A program made the position numbers and the translations under genes. From an uncultured Clostridia bacterium (GTDB lineage Bacteria > Bacillota > Clostridia > Christensenellales > DTU072), in assembly GCA_934296355.1 (NCBI GenBank), contig CAKRAY010000017.1, forward strand, positions 1 through 18,154: a stretch of DNA of 18,154 bases, written 5' to 3'. Below the pieces are notes generated by a model. It ran no database searches. It had not been told where the DNA came from and worked only from the letters and a program-made list of their open reading frames with translations. Of this stretch, positions 8,313 through 16,300 are shown piece by piece. Within the stretch, counting starts at the first letter, position 1. Each line of letters opens with the position of its first letter.

Positions 8313-9218
8313 CTATTTAATCAAACTATCTATAAAGCTAACAAAATCGTTATAAACTTCATCTTTGTTGATTTCGTTAAGAATTTCATGTCTTGCGCCG
8401 TCATAGACTTTCAAAACAGGCTTTAAGCCTAATTTGGTATAAAAATCCGCAAGTTTACGCGCCTTTTTCGCTCTGGAAGAAACGGGGTCTTCGCTTCCGC
8501 ACGCGATCATTAAAGGAAAATCTTTTCTTATGGTACGAGCGTCTTTACCGTACATGTGCATAACTCCCTTAAAGAACGAATAATAGTATTCGATGCATAA
8601 TACGTATCCGCAATCGGGATCTTTCTCGTATTTGTCGCAAGTCTCTTTATCTCTCGATAACCACGCGAATTCCTGTTGCTGTTCCGTAAAAGGTTTGTTA
8701 TATGCTCCAAAACTAAGTTTATTTATAAGTTTACCCTTCTTATGCCCACCGATAAACGCATTTTGTAATGCCGCAATAAAATAACCCGACGCGATTAAAA
8801 TATCTTTCATATAAGCGGTTCCGCTTAAAATACAACCGGCAAGTTTAGAAGAATATCTTTCTACAAAGCATTGAGAAAGAAAACTGCCGTAACTATGACC
8901 TACCAAAACTATCGGAAGATTGTACGTTTCTTTAAGATAATCGCACAAAGTGTTCATATCGTTAATGGTTTGATTCCAACTATCGCCGTAAACCATACCG
9001 TTTTCTCCGTTAATAGCGCCTCTTCTGTGTCCTCTATGGTCGTCGGCCGCTACGATATATCCGTGCGAATTCAAAAACAAAGCAAAATCATCGTATCTAT
9101 CGGGATGTTCCGCCATACCATGAGAAATTTGCACGCAACCCTTCGGGTTTTCTACTTCATCCCACAAGTCTATTCCTATCTCTGTTTCATCAAAAGCTTT
9201 CAAATTAAATTTTTTCAT
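8313..9218 (-). CDS. Alpha/beta hydrolase, monoacylglycerol lipase/lysophospholipase type
   Basis: The 301-residue product is an alpha/beta-hydrolase of the Hydrolase_4 (serine aminopeptidase S33/monoacylglycerol lipase) family. The oxyanion segment SHGMAEHPDRY (32-42), the nucleophile elbow GHSYGS with Ser 109, the acid in GSEDP (Asp 244) and the catalytic His in GARHEI (His 277) are all in place and well spaced, so it should be active. Family members split monoacylglycerols or lysophospholipids; the true substrate is not readable. No signal peptide is seen, so it is probably cytosolic. The start is ATG 9218: GAGGTG lies about 6 bases upstream. An in-frame TTG four codons earlier (9230) overlaps that ribosome site and is not used. 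It is the first gene after a near-consensus promoter (9247-9275), followed 8 bases later by the GLUG lipoprotein. One neighbour is thus a lipid hydrolase and the other a lipid-anchored surface protein; a functional link is only suggested. Confidence 0.9.
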   Translation of the reverse strand: MKKFNLKAFDETEIGIDLWDEVENPKGCVQISHGMAEHPDRYDDFALFLNSHGYIVAADDHRGHRRGAINGENGMVYGDSWNQTINDMNTLCDYLKETYNLPIVLVGHSYGSFLSQCFVERYSSKLAGCILSGTAYMKDILIASGYFIAALQNAFIGGHKKGKLINKLSFGAYNKPFTEQQQEFAWLSRDKETCDKYEKDPDCGYVLCIEYYYSFFKGVMHMYGKDARTIRKDFPLMIACGSEDPVSSRAKKARKLADFYTKLGLKPVLKVYDGARHEILNEINKDEVYNDFVSFIDSLIK

Positions 9219-9246
9219 AACGCACCTCAATAAATGATTTTATAAT

Positions 9247-9275
9247 ATTATACTATATTTATTATAATATTTCAA
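9247..9275 (-). promoter_or_regulatory. Near-consensus sigma-A promoter of the hydrolase/lipoprotein operon
   Basis: On the minus strand, TTGAAA (9270-9275) and TATAAT (9247-9252) have exactly 17 bases between them. The -10 box ends about 28 bases before the ATG at 9218. This is the best promoter match in the window and predicts strong basal expression. Confidence 0.85.
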
Positions 9276-9296
9276 TAGGAATTTTTATGAATTACG

Positions 9297-9325
9297 TTGT
9301 ATCATTTTTATTCATAAGATAATAA
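9297..9325 (+). promoter_or_regulatory. Possible promoter of the murG unit
   Basis: TTGTAT (9297-9302) and TAATAA (9320-9325) are 17 bases apart in the very A/T-rich gap between divergent genes, about 20 bases before the murG ATG. The match is moderate, and alternative -10 boxes (for example TAATAT at 9323-9328) exist. Confidence 0.4.
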
Positions 9326-9343
9326 TATAAAAAAGGGCGAATC

Positions 9344-10345
9344 ATGAAAACCATAGTTTTAACGGGCGGCGGGACCGCGGGACACATTATACCGAATTTA
9401 GCGTTATTACCCGAATTAAAAAAATATTTTGACAACATTTACTACATCGGGTGCGGTGAAAAAGACGCCGCAATAGTAAAGCCGTACAATATTCCGTTTT
9501 TTTCTATTCCGGCGGTAAAACTTGCGCGCGGGAAAATTATTGCCAATCTAAAAATTCCTTTTATAATGATAAACGCAATAAAAAAAGCCGAGAAAATCTT
9601 ACGAGAATTATCGCCTAATATCGTATTTTCTAAAGGCGGATTCGTCGCTTTACCTGTTTGTTATGCCGCCAAACTATTGGGCGTTCCGGTCGTAACTCAT
9701 GAATCCGATATCTCTTTAGGCGTAGCCAATAAACTTATTTCGTCTTTTGCCGAAAAAACGATAACGTCCTTTCCTGAAACTAAAGGAGGCGTTTTTTTAG
9801 GCAATCCGATTCGAGAAGAGTTTCTTGTTAAAAATCAATTTCACGATACGTCGGACCGCCGAAAAAGAATTCTTATTACCGGTGGCTCAAGCGGTTCTGC
9901 CGCCATTAACGAAGTCGTGTACAAGTGTCTTGACGAATTAACAAAAAATTATGACATTATCCATATTACGGGCAATAATTTCAAAAAAAGTTACCCAAAC
10001 TCGGCATATACGCAATTTTCGTATACGAATTCCATTTGCGACTTAATGAAGAAAAGCGATCTTATAATTTGTAGAAGCGGCTCCAATACGCTAAACGAAG
10101 TCGCCTGCCTCGGTAAGCCGTGTATAACCATACCTTTGCCAAAGGGCGCGTCGCGCGGAGATCAAATATTAAACGCCGAAAGTTTTTGTAGACGCGGTTA
10201 CTGCGACGTAATATATCAAGAAGATCTTACCTCAACTACATTAATGAATCACATAAAAAACGCCTTCGATATGATACCTCCTGCTACGGGAATACAAAAC
10301 GTTAATAAAAAAATCGTTGAACTCATAATCGACGTTGCCAAATAA
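9344..10345 (+). CDS. murG: MurG-type UDP-GlcNAc:lipid I N-acetylglucosaminyltransferase
   Basis: MurG adds GlcNAc to lipid I to make lipid II, on the inner face of the membrane, as the last cytosolic step of peptidoglycan precursor synthesis. The 333-residue product has the two-Rossmann GT-B layout. The N-terminal domain carries GGGTAGHIIPNLA (8-20), FSKGGFVALPV (95-105) and THESD (118-122). The C-terminal UDP-GlcNAc domain carries GGSSGS (180-185), CRSGSNTLNE (243-252) and GDQILNAE (272-279). All glycine-rich loops are intact, and the length is slightly below the usual 350-370. The ribosome site before the ATG is weak (AGGG). No mur, fts or other division genes adjoin it, so it is outside a dcw cluster; it could be the sole MurG or a second copy. 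A gene for a membrane-anchored protein follows 90 bases later on the same strand. Confidence 0.9.
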   Translation: MKTIVLTGGGTAGHIIPNLALLPELKKYFDNIYYIGCGEKDAAIVKPYNIPFFSIPAVKLARGKIIANLKIPFIMINAIKKAEKILRELSPNIVFSKGGFVALPVCYAAKLLGVPVVTHESDISLGVANKLISSFAEKTITSFPETKGGVFLGNPIREEFLVKNQFHDTSDRRKRILITGGSSGSAAINEVVYKCLDELTKNYDIIHITGNNFKKSYPNSAYTQFSYTNSICDLMKKSDLIICRSGSNTLNEVACLGKPCITIPLPKGASRGDQILNAESFCRRGYCDVIYQEDLTSTTLMNHIKNAFDMIPPATGIQNVNKKIVELIIDVAK

Positions 10346-10434
10346 TGTCGTAATTTCGGTTATTTTGACTTATTTTGTAACATTTATATCTTTTTATTAA
10401 ATTGTTTTTTATAATCTCTATAAATGGAGGTTAT

Positions 10435-11760
10435 ATGAAAAAAATTAAGACAAATCTACCTATAATTCTTTATGCGATTCTTTTACTTATAGTTTGCATT
10501 TTATGCGTAGTTATTCTAAAAGATAACAATCCGATTGCAAACGCCGACACCCCGTCCGACGTTACTAATAACAATAATGACAACAACGTCAATATCCCCG
10601 ACAAAAAGCCGTCTTTGCCCTCTTCCGATACAAATAAGAACGATACTCCGTTCGAATATAACGATACACTCCCTAGGGAAAGAATCGATTCGACGGAATA
10701 CTCCTATATTCAGAGAATTTACGGTGACAACAAGATATCTATGAAATCATTGCATCAAACGTCTCTCGGTTTGTACTGCATTATTTCAACCGATTGCGCC
10801 AAAGGGGATTTTTATTCCGAAAATCCTTGTTTGGGCATTGCAAAAATAAAGGAAGACGGCTCGATAGAAAGTATTATTAAATTGCCGGATTGTAATACCG
10901 CCGATTATATCGCTTCAGCAATAACGCCATACGGTTTAGTCATCGTTTCCCAGAACAAGAACGGAGGTTTTTCTTGTGTAAACGTCTATTCTTTAATCGA
11001 TTCCTCTTTCGATACTTACAAAATAGGAAGAACCGAAACGGCAACTATTCGCGCCACGTCTAACTCATTTATTGTTTTTGCCGAATTCGATAATGAATCC
11101 GTTATTTATAAATTCACGGGCAGTGATTTTTCCTTCGCCGGACTGGGAACAGGAAAAATAGTGGATATATTCGATTTCGGAAACCACTATACGATTTTTT
11201 TAACGAACCCTATAAACAAATCTCATTCTGTTATAAATATTGATTCAAACACCGTGACGATAACATTACTTAAAACCTTTTCCGACGGCGAATTAATATC
11301 CGTAACGCCGTACAGCGATTCTTATTTAGCAATAATCATTAAAAACGGTTTTGTCGGCGCAAAAACTTTAAGCATGGATTTTGAAAAGATTTCAGAAAAA
11401 AGAATCGGCAATTTCACCATCAAAGCGTATTGTACGGCGCGCCCTACCCTTTTGCTATGTTCGGGAAACGTTTCCGGCATAATCTCAGTTGACGATAACC
11501 TGATAACAAAAATAAAAAACGTTCCGCAATTAAACGGCATATCAAAAATCTTCTCGACTAACGTCGTTAACAACCAACTTTATTTTGCTTGTTCCGACGC
11601 GACGGACAATTTATGTTTCGTTTGCCTTGACGAAGACGGAATTAAAATAAATCGTTACGATATAACGGCAAGCACAGCGGATTTCGCAATTACATCAGAC
11701 GGACGAGTCCTACTGTTCTATCAAAACGATAAGCAAATAGAAATAACCGAACTAAAATGA
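10435..11760 (+). CDS. Membrane-anchored protein with extracellular beta-rich (propeller-like) domain
   Basis: I do not recognise a family. The 441-residue product has a short basic start (MKKIKTN), one hydrophobic segment (about 8-28) acting as an uncleaved anchor or signal, and a disordered Asn/Asp/Pro/Ser/Thr linker (about 35-75). The rest is a beta-rich domain of about 365 residues. It shows many short strand-turn-strand units of the type 'GLYCIIS', 'GLVIVSQ', 'SFIVFAEF', 'HYTIFLT', 'YLAIIIK' and 'QLYFACS' spaced at about 40-50 residues, as in beta-propellers. The propeller call is an inference from pattern, not motif. The Cys in the hydrophobic segment lacks a proper lipobox. The start at 10435 is set by GGAGG upstream; an in-frame ATG at 10402 has no ribosome site. 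It follows murG by 90 bases, a gap that contains only weak promoter-like sequence (TTGTAA near 10375). It ends at the hairpin 11785-11805. Confidence 0.8.
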   Translation: MKKIKTNLPIILYAILLLIVCILCVVILKDNNPIANADTPSDVTNNNNDNNVNIPDKKPSLPSSDTNKNDTPFEYNDTLPRERIDSTEYSYIQRIYGDNKISMKSLHQTSLGLYCIISTDCAKGDFYSENPCLGIAKIKEDGSIESIIKLPDCNTADYIASAITPYGLVIVSQNKNGGFSCVNVYSLIDSSFDTYKIGRTETATIRATSNSFIVFAEFDNESVIYKFTGSDFSFAGLGTGKIVDIFDFGNHYTIFLTNPINKSHSVINIDSNTVTITLLKTFSDGELISVTPYSDSYLAIIIKNGFVGAKTLSMDFEKISEKRIGNFTIKAYCTARPTLLLCSGNVSGIISVDDNLITKIKNVPQLNGISKIFSTNVVNNQLYFACSDATDNLCFVCLDEDGIKINRYDITASTADFAITSDGRVLLFYQNDKQIEITELK

Positions 11761-11784
11761 GAAGATATAAATAATAAAAAAAAT

Positions 11785-11805
11785 CGGCTGTTCTTAGAAC
11801 AGCCG
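11785..11805. terminator. Bidirectional intrinsic terminator
   Basis: CGGCTGTTCT and AGAACAGCCG form a perfect inverted repeat around a single T; in practice this is an 8-bp stem with a 5-base loop. On the plus strand it is followed by TTTTATTATT, on the minus strand by eight T after one A. It can end both the 441-residue protein gene (plus) and the tRNA operon (minus), 18 bases past the tRNA-Leu 3' end. Confidence 0.88.
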
Positions 11806-11822
11806 TTTTATTATTCACAATC

Positions 11823-11909
11823 TGGTGCCGATGATCGGGGTCGAACCGATACGATATTGCTACCGAGGGATTTTAAGTCCCTTGCGTCTGCCTATTCCGC
11901 CACATCGGC
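11823..11909 (-). tRNA. tRNA-Leu (TAA)
   Basis: Read on the minus strand, the 87-base gene has acceptor arms GCCGATG and CATCGGC with an encoded ACCA end. It has a D-arm with GGCGGAATAGGCAGACGC, an anticodon loop CTTAAAA giving anticodon TAA, a long class II variable arm, and a T-arm with GGTTCGACC. The long variable arm and anticodon agree on leucine (UUA codons). It is the last gene of the three-tRNA operon. Confidence 0.96.
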
Positions 11910-11916
11910 AGATTGT

Positions 11917-11990
11917 TGGAGGCACCATCCAGACTCGGACTGGAGATGAAGGTGTTGCAGACCTCTGCCTTACCACTTGGCTATGGTGCC
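11917..11990 (-). tRNA. tRNA-Cys (GCA)
   Basis: The 74-base gene has acceptor arms GGCACCA and TGGTGCC with an encoded TCCA end, and a D-loop with AAGTGGTAAGGC. The anticodon loop CTGCAAC is closed by AGGT/ACCT and gives GCA; the T-arm has AGTCCGAGT in place of the usual GTTCGA. It lies 7 bases after the tRNA-Leu region on the plus strand and 30 bases from tRNA-Gly. Confidence 0.95.
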
Positions 11991-12020
11991 ATTATTCTCC
12001 TCGCCGAAGATAAGATAGAA

Positions 12021-12095
12021 TGGAGCGGGAGACGGGATTCGGACCCGCGACATTTGCCTTGGCAAGGCAACGCTCTACCACTGAGCCACTCCCGC
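12021..12095 (-). tRNA. tRNA-Gly (GCC)
   Basis: The 75-base gene has acceptor arms GCGGGAG and CTCCCGC with an encoded TCCA end, a D-loop CTCAGTGGTAGAG, an anticodon loop TTGCCAA giving GCC, and a T-arm GGGTCCGAATCCC. It is the first tRNA after the promoter at 12147-12175. Confidence 0.96.
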
Positions 12096-12146
12096 ATTTA
12101 TCTTATCCAAGACGCCCACAACAAGGCTTATCTTGTTTGCTTGTAT

Positions 12147-12175
12147 ATAATAACAAATATATTATTATATTGCAA
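12147..12175 (-). promoter_or_regulatory. Promoter of the Gly-Cys-Leu tRNA operon
   Basis: On the minus strand, TTGCAA (12170-12175) and TATTAT (12147-12152) have 17 bases between them, all A/T-rich. The expected start is about 45-50 bases before tRNA-Gly. It sits in the gap after the HisZ-like stop. No clear terminator separates that gene from the tRNAs, so read-through from it is also possible. Confidence 0.65.
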
Positions 12176-12204
12176 GCGTTTTGACGAAGATTTTTAATTT
12201 TTTT

Positions 12205-13350
12205 TTAACTATGAACTATACTTCCGTTTTCGGTAACATACGTCACCATACAGTCTTTATCGTTTTGCATGGCGTTTACCATAACGTTTTCTACCGCATT
12301 ATATATCACGTCGACTATCATACCCTCTCTTACTAAGTCGCATTTAAGTTTGTACGCTACGTTTTGCGCAGTACGCGAACTTGCGACTCCTATAATTATA
12401 CGTCTTTCCGAATCGTTAAACAGTCCGTTTTGCTCGCAAAGTGCTATACAATTATTAACGTTTAGCGTGGCTTTAAGACATTTAACCTGCGTTTTCCCGT
12501 AAACGCAATCGATTCTTCCGCCTTTAATTACTATATTGCCGTCATCGTCGAGAATCTCAAATACGCTACCGTTAAAGTAATCGTCGTCGCCGAGATACTT
12601 CAACTTAATCACATATTGTTCTTTAAGATTATATGCGTCAAGGATATTAGTTATTTCGAAAAGATTTAATAATCCGTCAATACTCTGCTTGTTATCGATT
12701 TTTTCGGCAAGGTCTTTTATCATTTCGTTGCCGCCTTCGACTTCTTTCAATCCGTTAATCGCTTGAGAAGTGGCATAATCTACGTCGCTCGAAATATTGC
12801 CCGCTATTATTGATTTTAATCGTTCTCTCTTCTCCTCTCTTCCCGCATACATATTAAGCAACCCTTGGAAAACGTTTGTATTGCCTATTACGATTTTCGG
12901 TGACTTTACGCCTAAACTTTTTGCGAATTCATACGAATCGGATATAATTTCGGCGTCGTATTCCTGAGTCTCGACTCCATAATTAATAGCCCCTATTTCA
13001 AACTTGTTGCAAGCGTTCCCTCCTTCGTTAAAAAAACTGACGACTTCCTTGCTTGCGGATAGTTTTATTGTTCTGTTTATAGTGTTATTCGCGTAAGCAA
13101 TCAGCGCTGCGGTTATATCGTTTGCAAGCGCAAGAACTTCCCCATTTCCGGCAACGGTTTTCAAGAGATTTTGCATCTCGTGAAATTCGTTGTTTAATAC
13201 GTATGAATCCGCATAATCCAAAGTCGGCAACACTACGTTGACGTAATTATGCTTTTCCATAAAAGAAGAAAACAACCTACCGAGCGCACTTTCTTTTCTT
13301 ATTAAACTTGCGTCTTTCTTTTCGATTCCGCCGTTCCACTTATTGTTCAT
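12205..13350 (-). CDS. HisZ-like protein (histidyl-tRNA synthetase paralogue)
   Basis: The 381-residue product aligns with HisZ, the regulatory subunit of short-form ATP phosphoribosyltransferase, which is a catalytically dead relative of histidyl-tRNA synthetase. Matching blocks are VVLPTLDYADSY (39-50), NDITAALIAYA (77-87, for RPDMTxPIARxA), KFEIGAINYG...YDAEII (116-136), YFNGSVFEI (258-266, for YYTGxVFE) and KGGRIDCVYG (276-285, for GGRYDxLxG). A C-terminal alpha/beta part (about 316-381) follows, and the length fits HisZ. Key residues are changed: RPD reads AND, the motif 2 FR is missing, and YYTG is YFNG. So it is not a synthetase, and may be a diverged HisZ. No hisG or other his gene adjoins it. 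The start at 13350 overlaps the stop of the LRR gene by four bases (ATGA), with GAGGAGG at 13361-13367. A longer frame to 13380 lies inside the LRR gene and lacks a site. Translational coupling is likely. Confidence 0.78.
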   Translation of the reverse strand: MNNKWNGGIEKKDASLIRKESALGRLFSSFMEKHNYVNVVLPTLDYADSYVLNNEFHEMQNLLKTVAGNGEVLALANDITAALIAYANNTINRTIKLSASKEVVSFFNEGGNACNKFEIGAINYGVETQEYDAEIISDSYEFAKSLGVKSPKIVIGNTNVFQGLLNMYAGREEKRERLKSIIAGNISSDVDYATSQAINGLKEVEGGNEMIKDLAEKIDNKQSIDGLLNLFEITNILDAYNLKEQYVIKLKYLGDDDYFNGSVFEILDDDGNIVIKGGRIDCVYGKTQVKCLKATLNVNNCIALCEQNGLFNDSERRIIIGVASSRTAQNVAYKLKCDLVREGMIVDVIYNAVENVMVNAMQNDKDCMVTYVTENGSIVHS

Positions 13351-16300
13351 TTTACTAAATCCTCCTCTTTGTTTTCCCAAACGTAGATGTATCCGTCATA
13401 AGCCGACCACGTAGACTTAAATTCATTTTCTCTCGCTTGAGGAACGTATATTCTCAAATCGTTGTTTATTTCAAATGGCATTGCGCCACCGTACAAAGTA
13501 ATGGGTCTATCCGCCGTTACGTAAATCGTCGTAAGATTAGTACAGCCGGCGAACGCTTCGTCTTCAAGCGTTTCTATACCGTCGGTTATCGTAAGCGTTC
13601 TAAGCGAAGTACAATTCGTAAACGCGCCGGAACATACTCTAACGTTTGACATTCCCTCGCTAAACACTATTTCGGAAAGCGAAGTACAATCTGCAAACGC
13701 ATTTTCGGCAATCTTTTTTATACTGCTCGCAAAGGTAACCTTTTTTAAGTTCGTCAGGCCCGCAAAAGCGTTTTCGCCTATTTCCGTTATTGTACAGTTA
13801 TTGGCAAAACTGATTTCTTCTATAATATCGTTCCTTCTGTACGTCACTACGTCGCCGCCGGAATGTTCGAATTCGTTATACGGTTCAAAAACGTTTCTAT
13901 CGCTGTTATAAACATACTTGGGATACTCGTTGCCTTCATACTTAATATATCCTAGATAACCGGTTATGGAAACAATGTTTTTACCCGATTGCGACGTTAT
14001 AATTACCACGCTCTTGTCCGTTCTGTCCGAATACTCTTTTATGGTATACGTTCCGTCGTCTAACTCGACAAGCAAATATGCGTCGGGATTCGAACCCTCA
14101 TCGTAGTCGACGCATTTAGCGTAAACGGTTATATCAGAATCTAATATATAAGGATAACTGATAGGATTTCTATAATCTTTATCTAAAAACCATCCTACAA
14201 ATACAAACTGTTTTGCCGTGTTACTCTTAACTTTAACCGATTTCGAGTTATACATTGCGTGAATCACGTCGGGATATATTGGATCTCCCTCAGCCGCGTT
14301 AACGACATACGTAATATTGTACTTTTCTATTACGCGCAACAACGATTCTTGCACAGACCATTCTTCGTTAAGCCTATAACTCGCCAAAGTATCTTCATTC
14401 GAAATGTATATCGCTAAGCACCCGTCTATTTTGTTTTCATATAAAAGTCCCGGGAGCGTAACGGCGTTTATCGTTAACGTCCAACCCGTATATTCGACGC
14501 CTTTTTCTTCCCACGTTGCGGGAACTATTCCGTTGAACGCGCCGTCTTCAATAACTTGCACGCCTTCCGGTATAAGAATATCGTATACTGAATTTCCTTT
14601 AAATGCGTCTTTCTTGATTACCGTCACGTTATCGGGAATCTCGGCTTGTATTGTTTCATTCGCATTATACCTAATAAGCGTATTGTTAATCGTTATATAT
14701 CTTTCGCTCAAGAGTTTTTCGGTATACCATACCGTACCGTCCATAACTTGATAGCCCACCTCTTTAACGGAAGATGGGAAAGTAATGTCGGATAGATTGA
14801 CGCAGCCGTAAAACGCTCTGTCGTTAATTTTTACTAACTTGCTTGCGCCTGCGAATCTTACCGTTCTAATCGCAACGTTGTTCATAAACGCTTCGTCGTA
14901 AATCACGGTAGTTTCTTCGGGAATAATAACTATTTTGTCTAATCCATTATAAGAAATCAATATATTGCCGAACATTTTTACGGAATTTGCTTTGGCGGCA
15001 AGGTATCCTAATCCCTCAACAGCGCCGACTCCGATTGAAATAAACTTGTTCTCATTCACATCCATTTCGGTTAAAGACGTACATCCGTAAAAAGCATAAT
15101 CTTCTAACGTCGTAATCGAAGCGGAAGCGTTCGAGAATACTCTCAACGATTTACAGCCATAGAACGCTCTTTTACCTATTGAGGTAAGGATACTGCTTCC
15201 CGTAAAGACTACCTTATATAAAGTATTACAATTTTCAAAAACGCCCTTGCCTATTTTTAATAAGCGACTGTTATTATCGAATTCGACTTCATATACCGAG
15301 GATGACGCAAACGCCATATCACCGATGGTATTCACTGTACCGGGAATAAATACTTTTTGAAGTCCGTTACAGTTATAAAATGCCTTTTCGCCTATGCTTA
15401 TTAACCCTTTCGCATTACTTAAATCAATCGTTCTTAATTGACTGCAATTCATAAATGCGCCGTCAAGTATATACTGCAAAGAAGAATCGTTACTAAGGAA
15501 TACGTTACATAGGGAAGTCACGTTATTAAAAGCGTTTTGTCTTATCGTTTCCAATCCCTTAGGCAAATACACGTTCATTAAATACTTGTTATTCATAAAC
15601 GCATTTTCCGAAATCGCTTTGACGTTCTTGGGAATATGCAACGTGGACGCTTCTCCTTGATACTTATATAAGATATCGCATACCACTAAGCAATCTTCTT
15701 TTTGTCCGGATATCCATGCGCTACCGTCAAATGCGTCGGTGGCTATTTCGGTCAGCGATTTTTGTTCTTCGAAGTTTATAGCGGTTAAACTTTCACATCC
15801 GTAAAACGCTTTGTTCCTGATATGCGTAACGTTTCCGCCCATTTTAACTTCTTTTAACGAAGTACATCCGTAAAACATCTCTTCCGTTATTACGTTAATT
15901 CTCGAAGATAATTGCACGTATTCTATATATCTATTGTTTTTGAAAACACCGTCCGCAACCAACGTGACGTTTTCCGGAACAATAACTACCTTTGCGTCTC
16001 CTTTATATCCGATAAGTACGTTATCGTATATTACAAAATCTCCGGCAAAGTTCTTATACCATCCCGAATTCACAAATGCGTTTATTCCTACTGAAACTAT
16101 GTTCGTCCTATAAGTACCGTCGTCCGCAACGGTTGATCTTAAATCAATTTCGACCATGGTTTTTCCGAAAGCATTCTCCGCAATTCCCACAATTTCCGCG
16201 TCTTTATATAAACTCGGAATTATTACGTATGCGTCGTTTCCTTTATAACCGGTAATTATGTATCCGCCTTCGCCTTTCGAGTACTCCAATCCGTCCGAAA

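Noticed and set aside
9216..9230. Longer hydrolase start at TTG 9230
   Set aside because: This TTG overlaps the GAGGTG ribosome site that fits the ATG at 9218.
10346..10434. Riboswitch or attenuator between murG and the next gene
   Set aside because: The stretch is A/T-rich with no stable hairpin or recognisable aptamer core; only weak promoter-like boxes are seen.
11825..12197. Plus-strand ORFs of 62 and 94 codons
   Set aside because: They lie across the three tRNA genes on the opposite strand and have no ribosome sites or protein-like composition.
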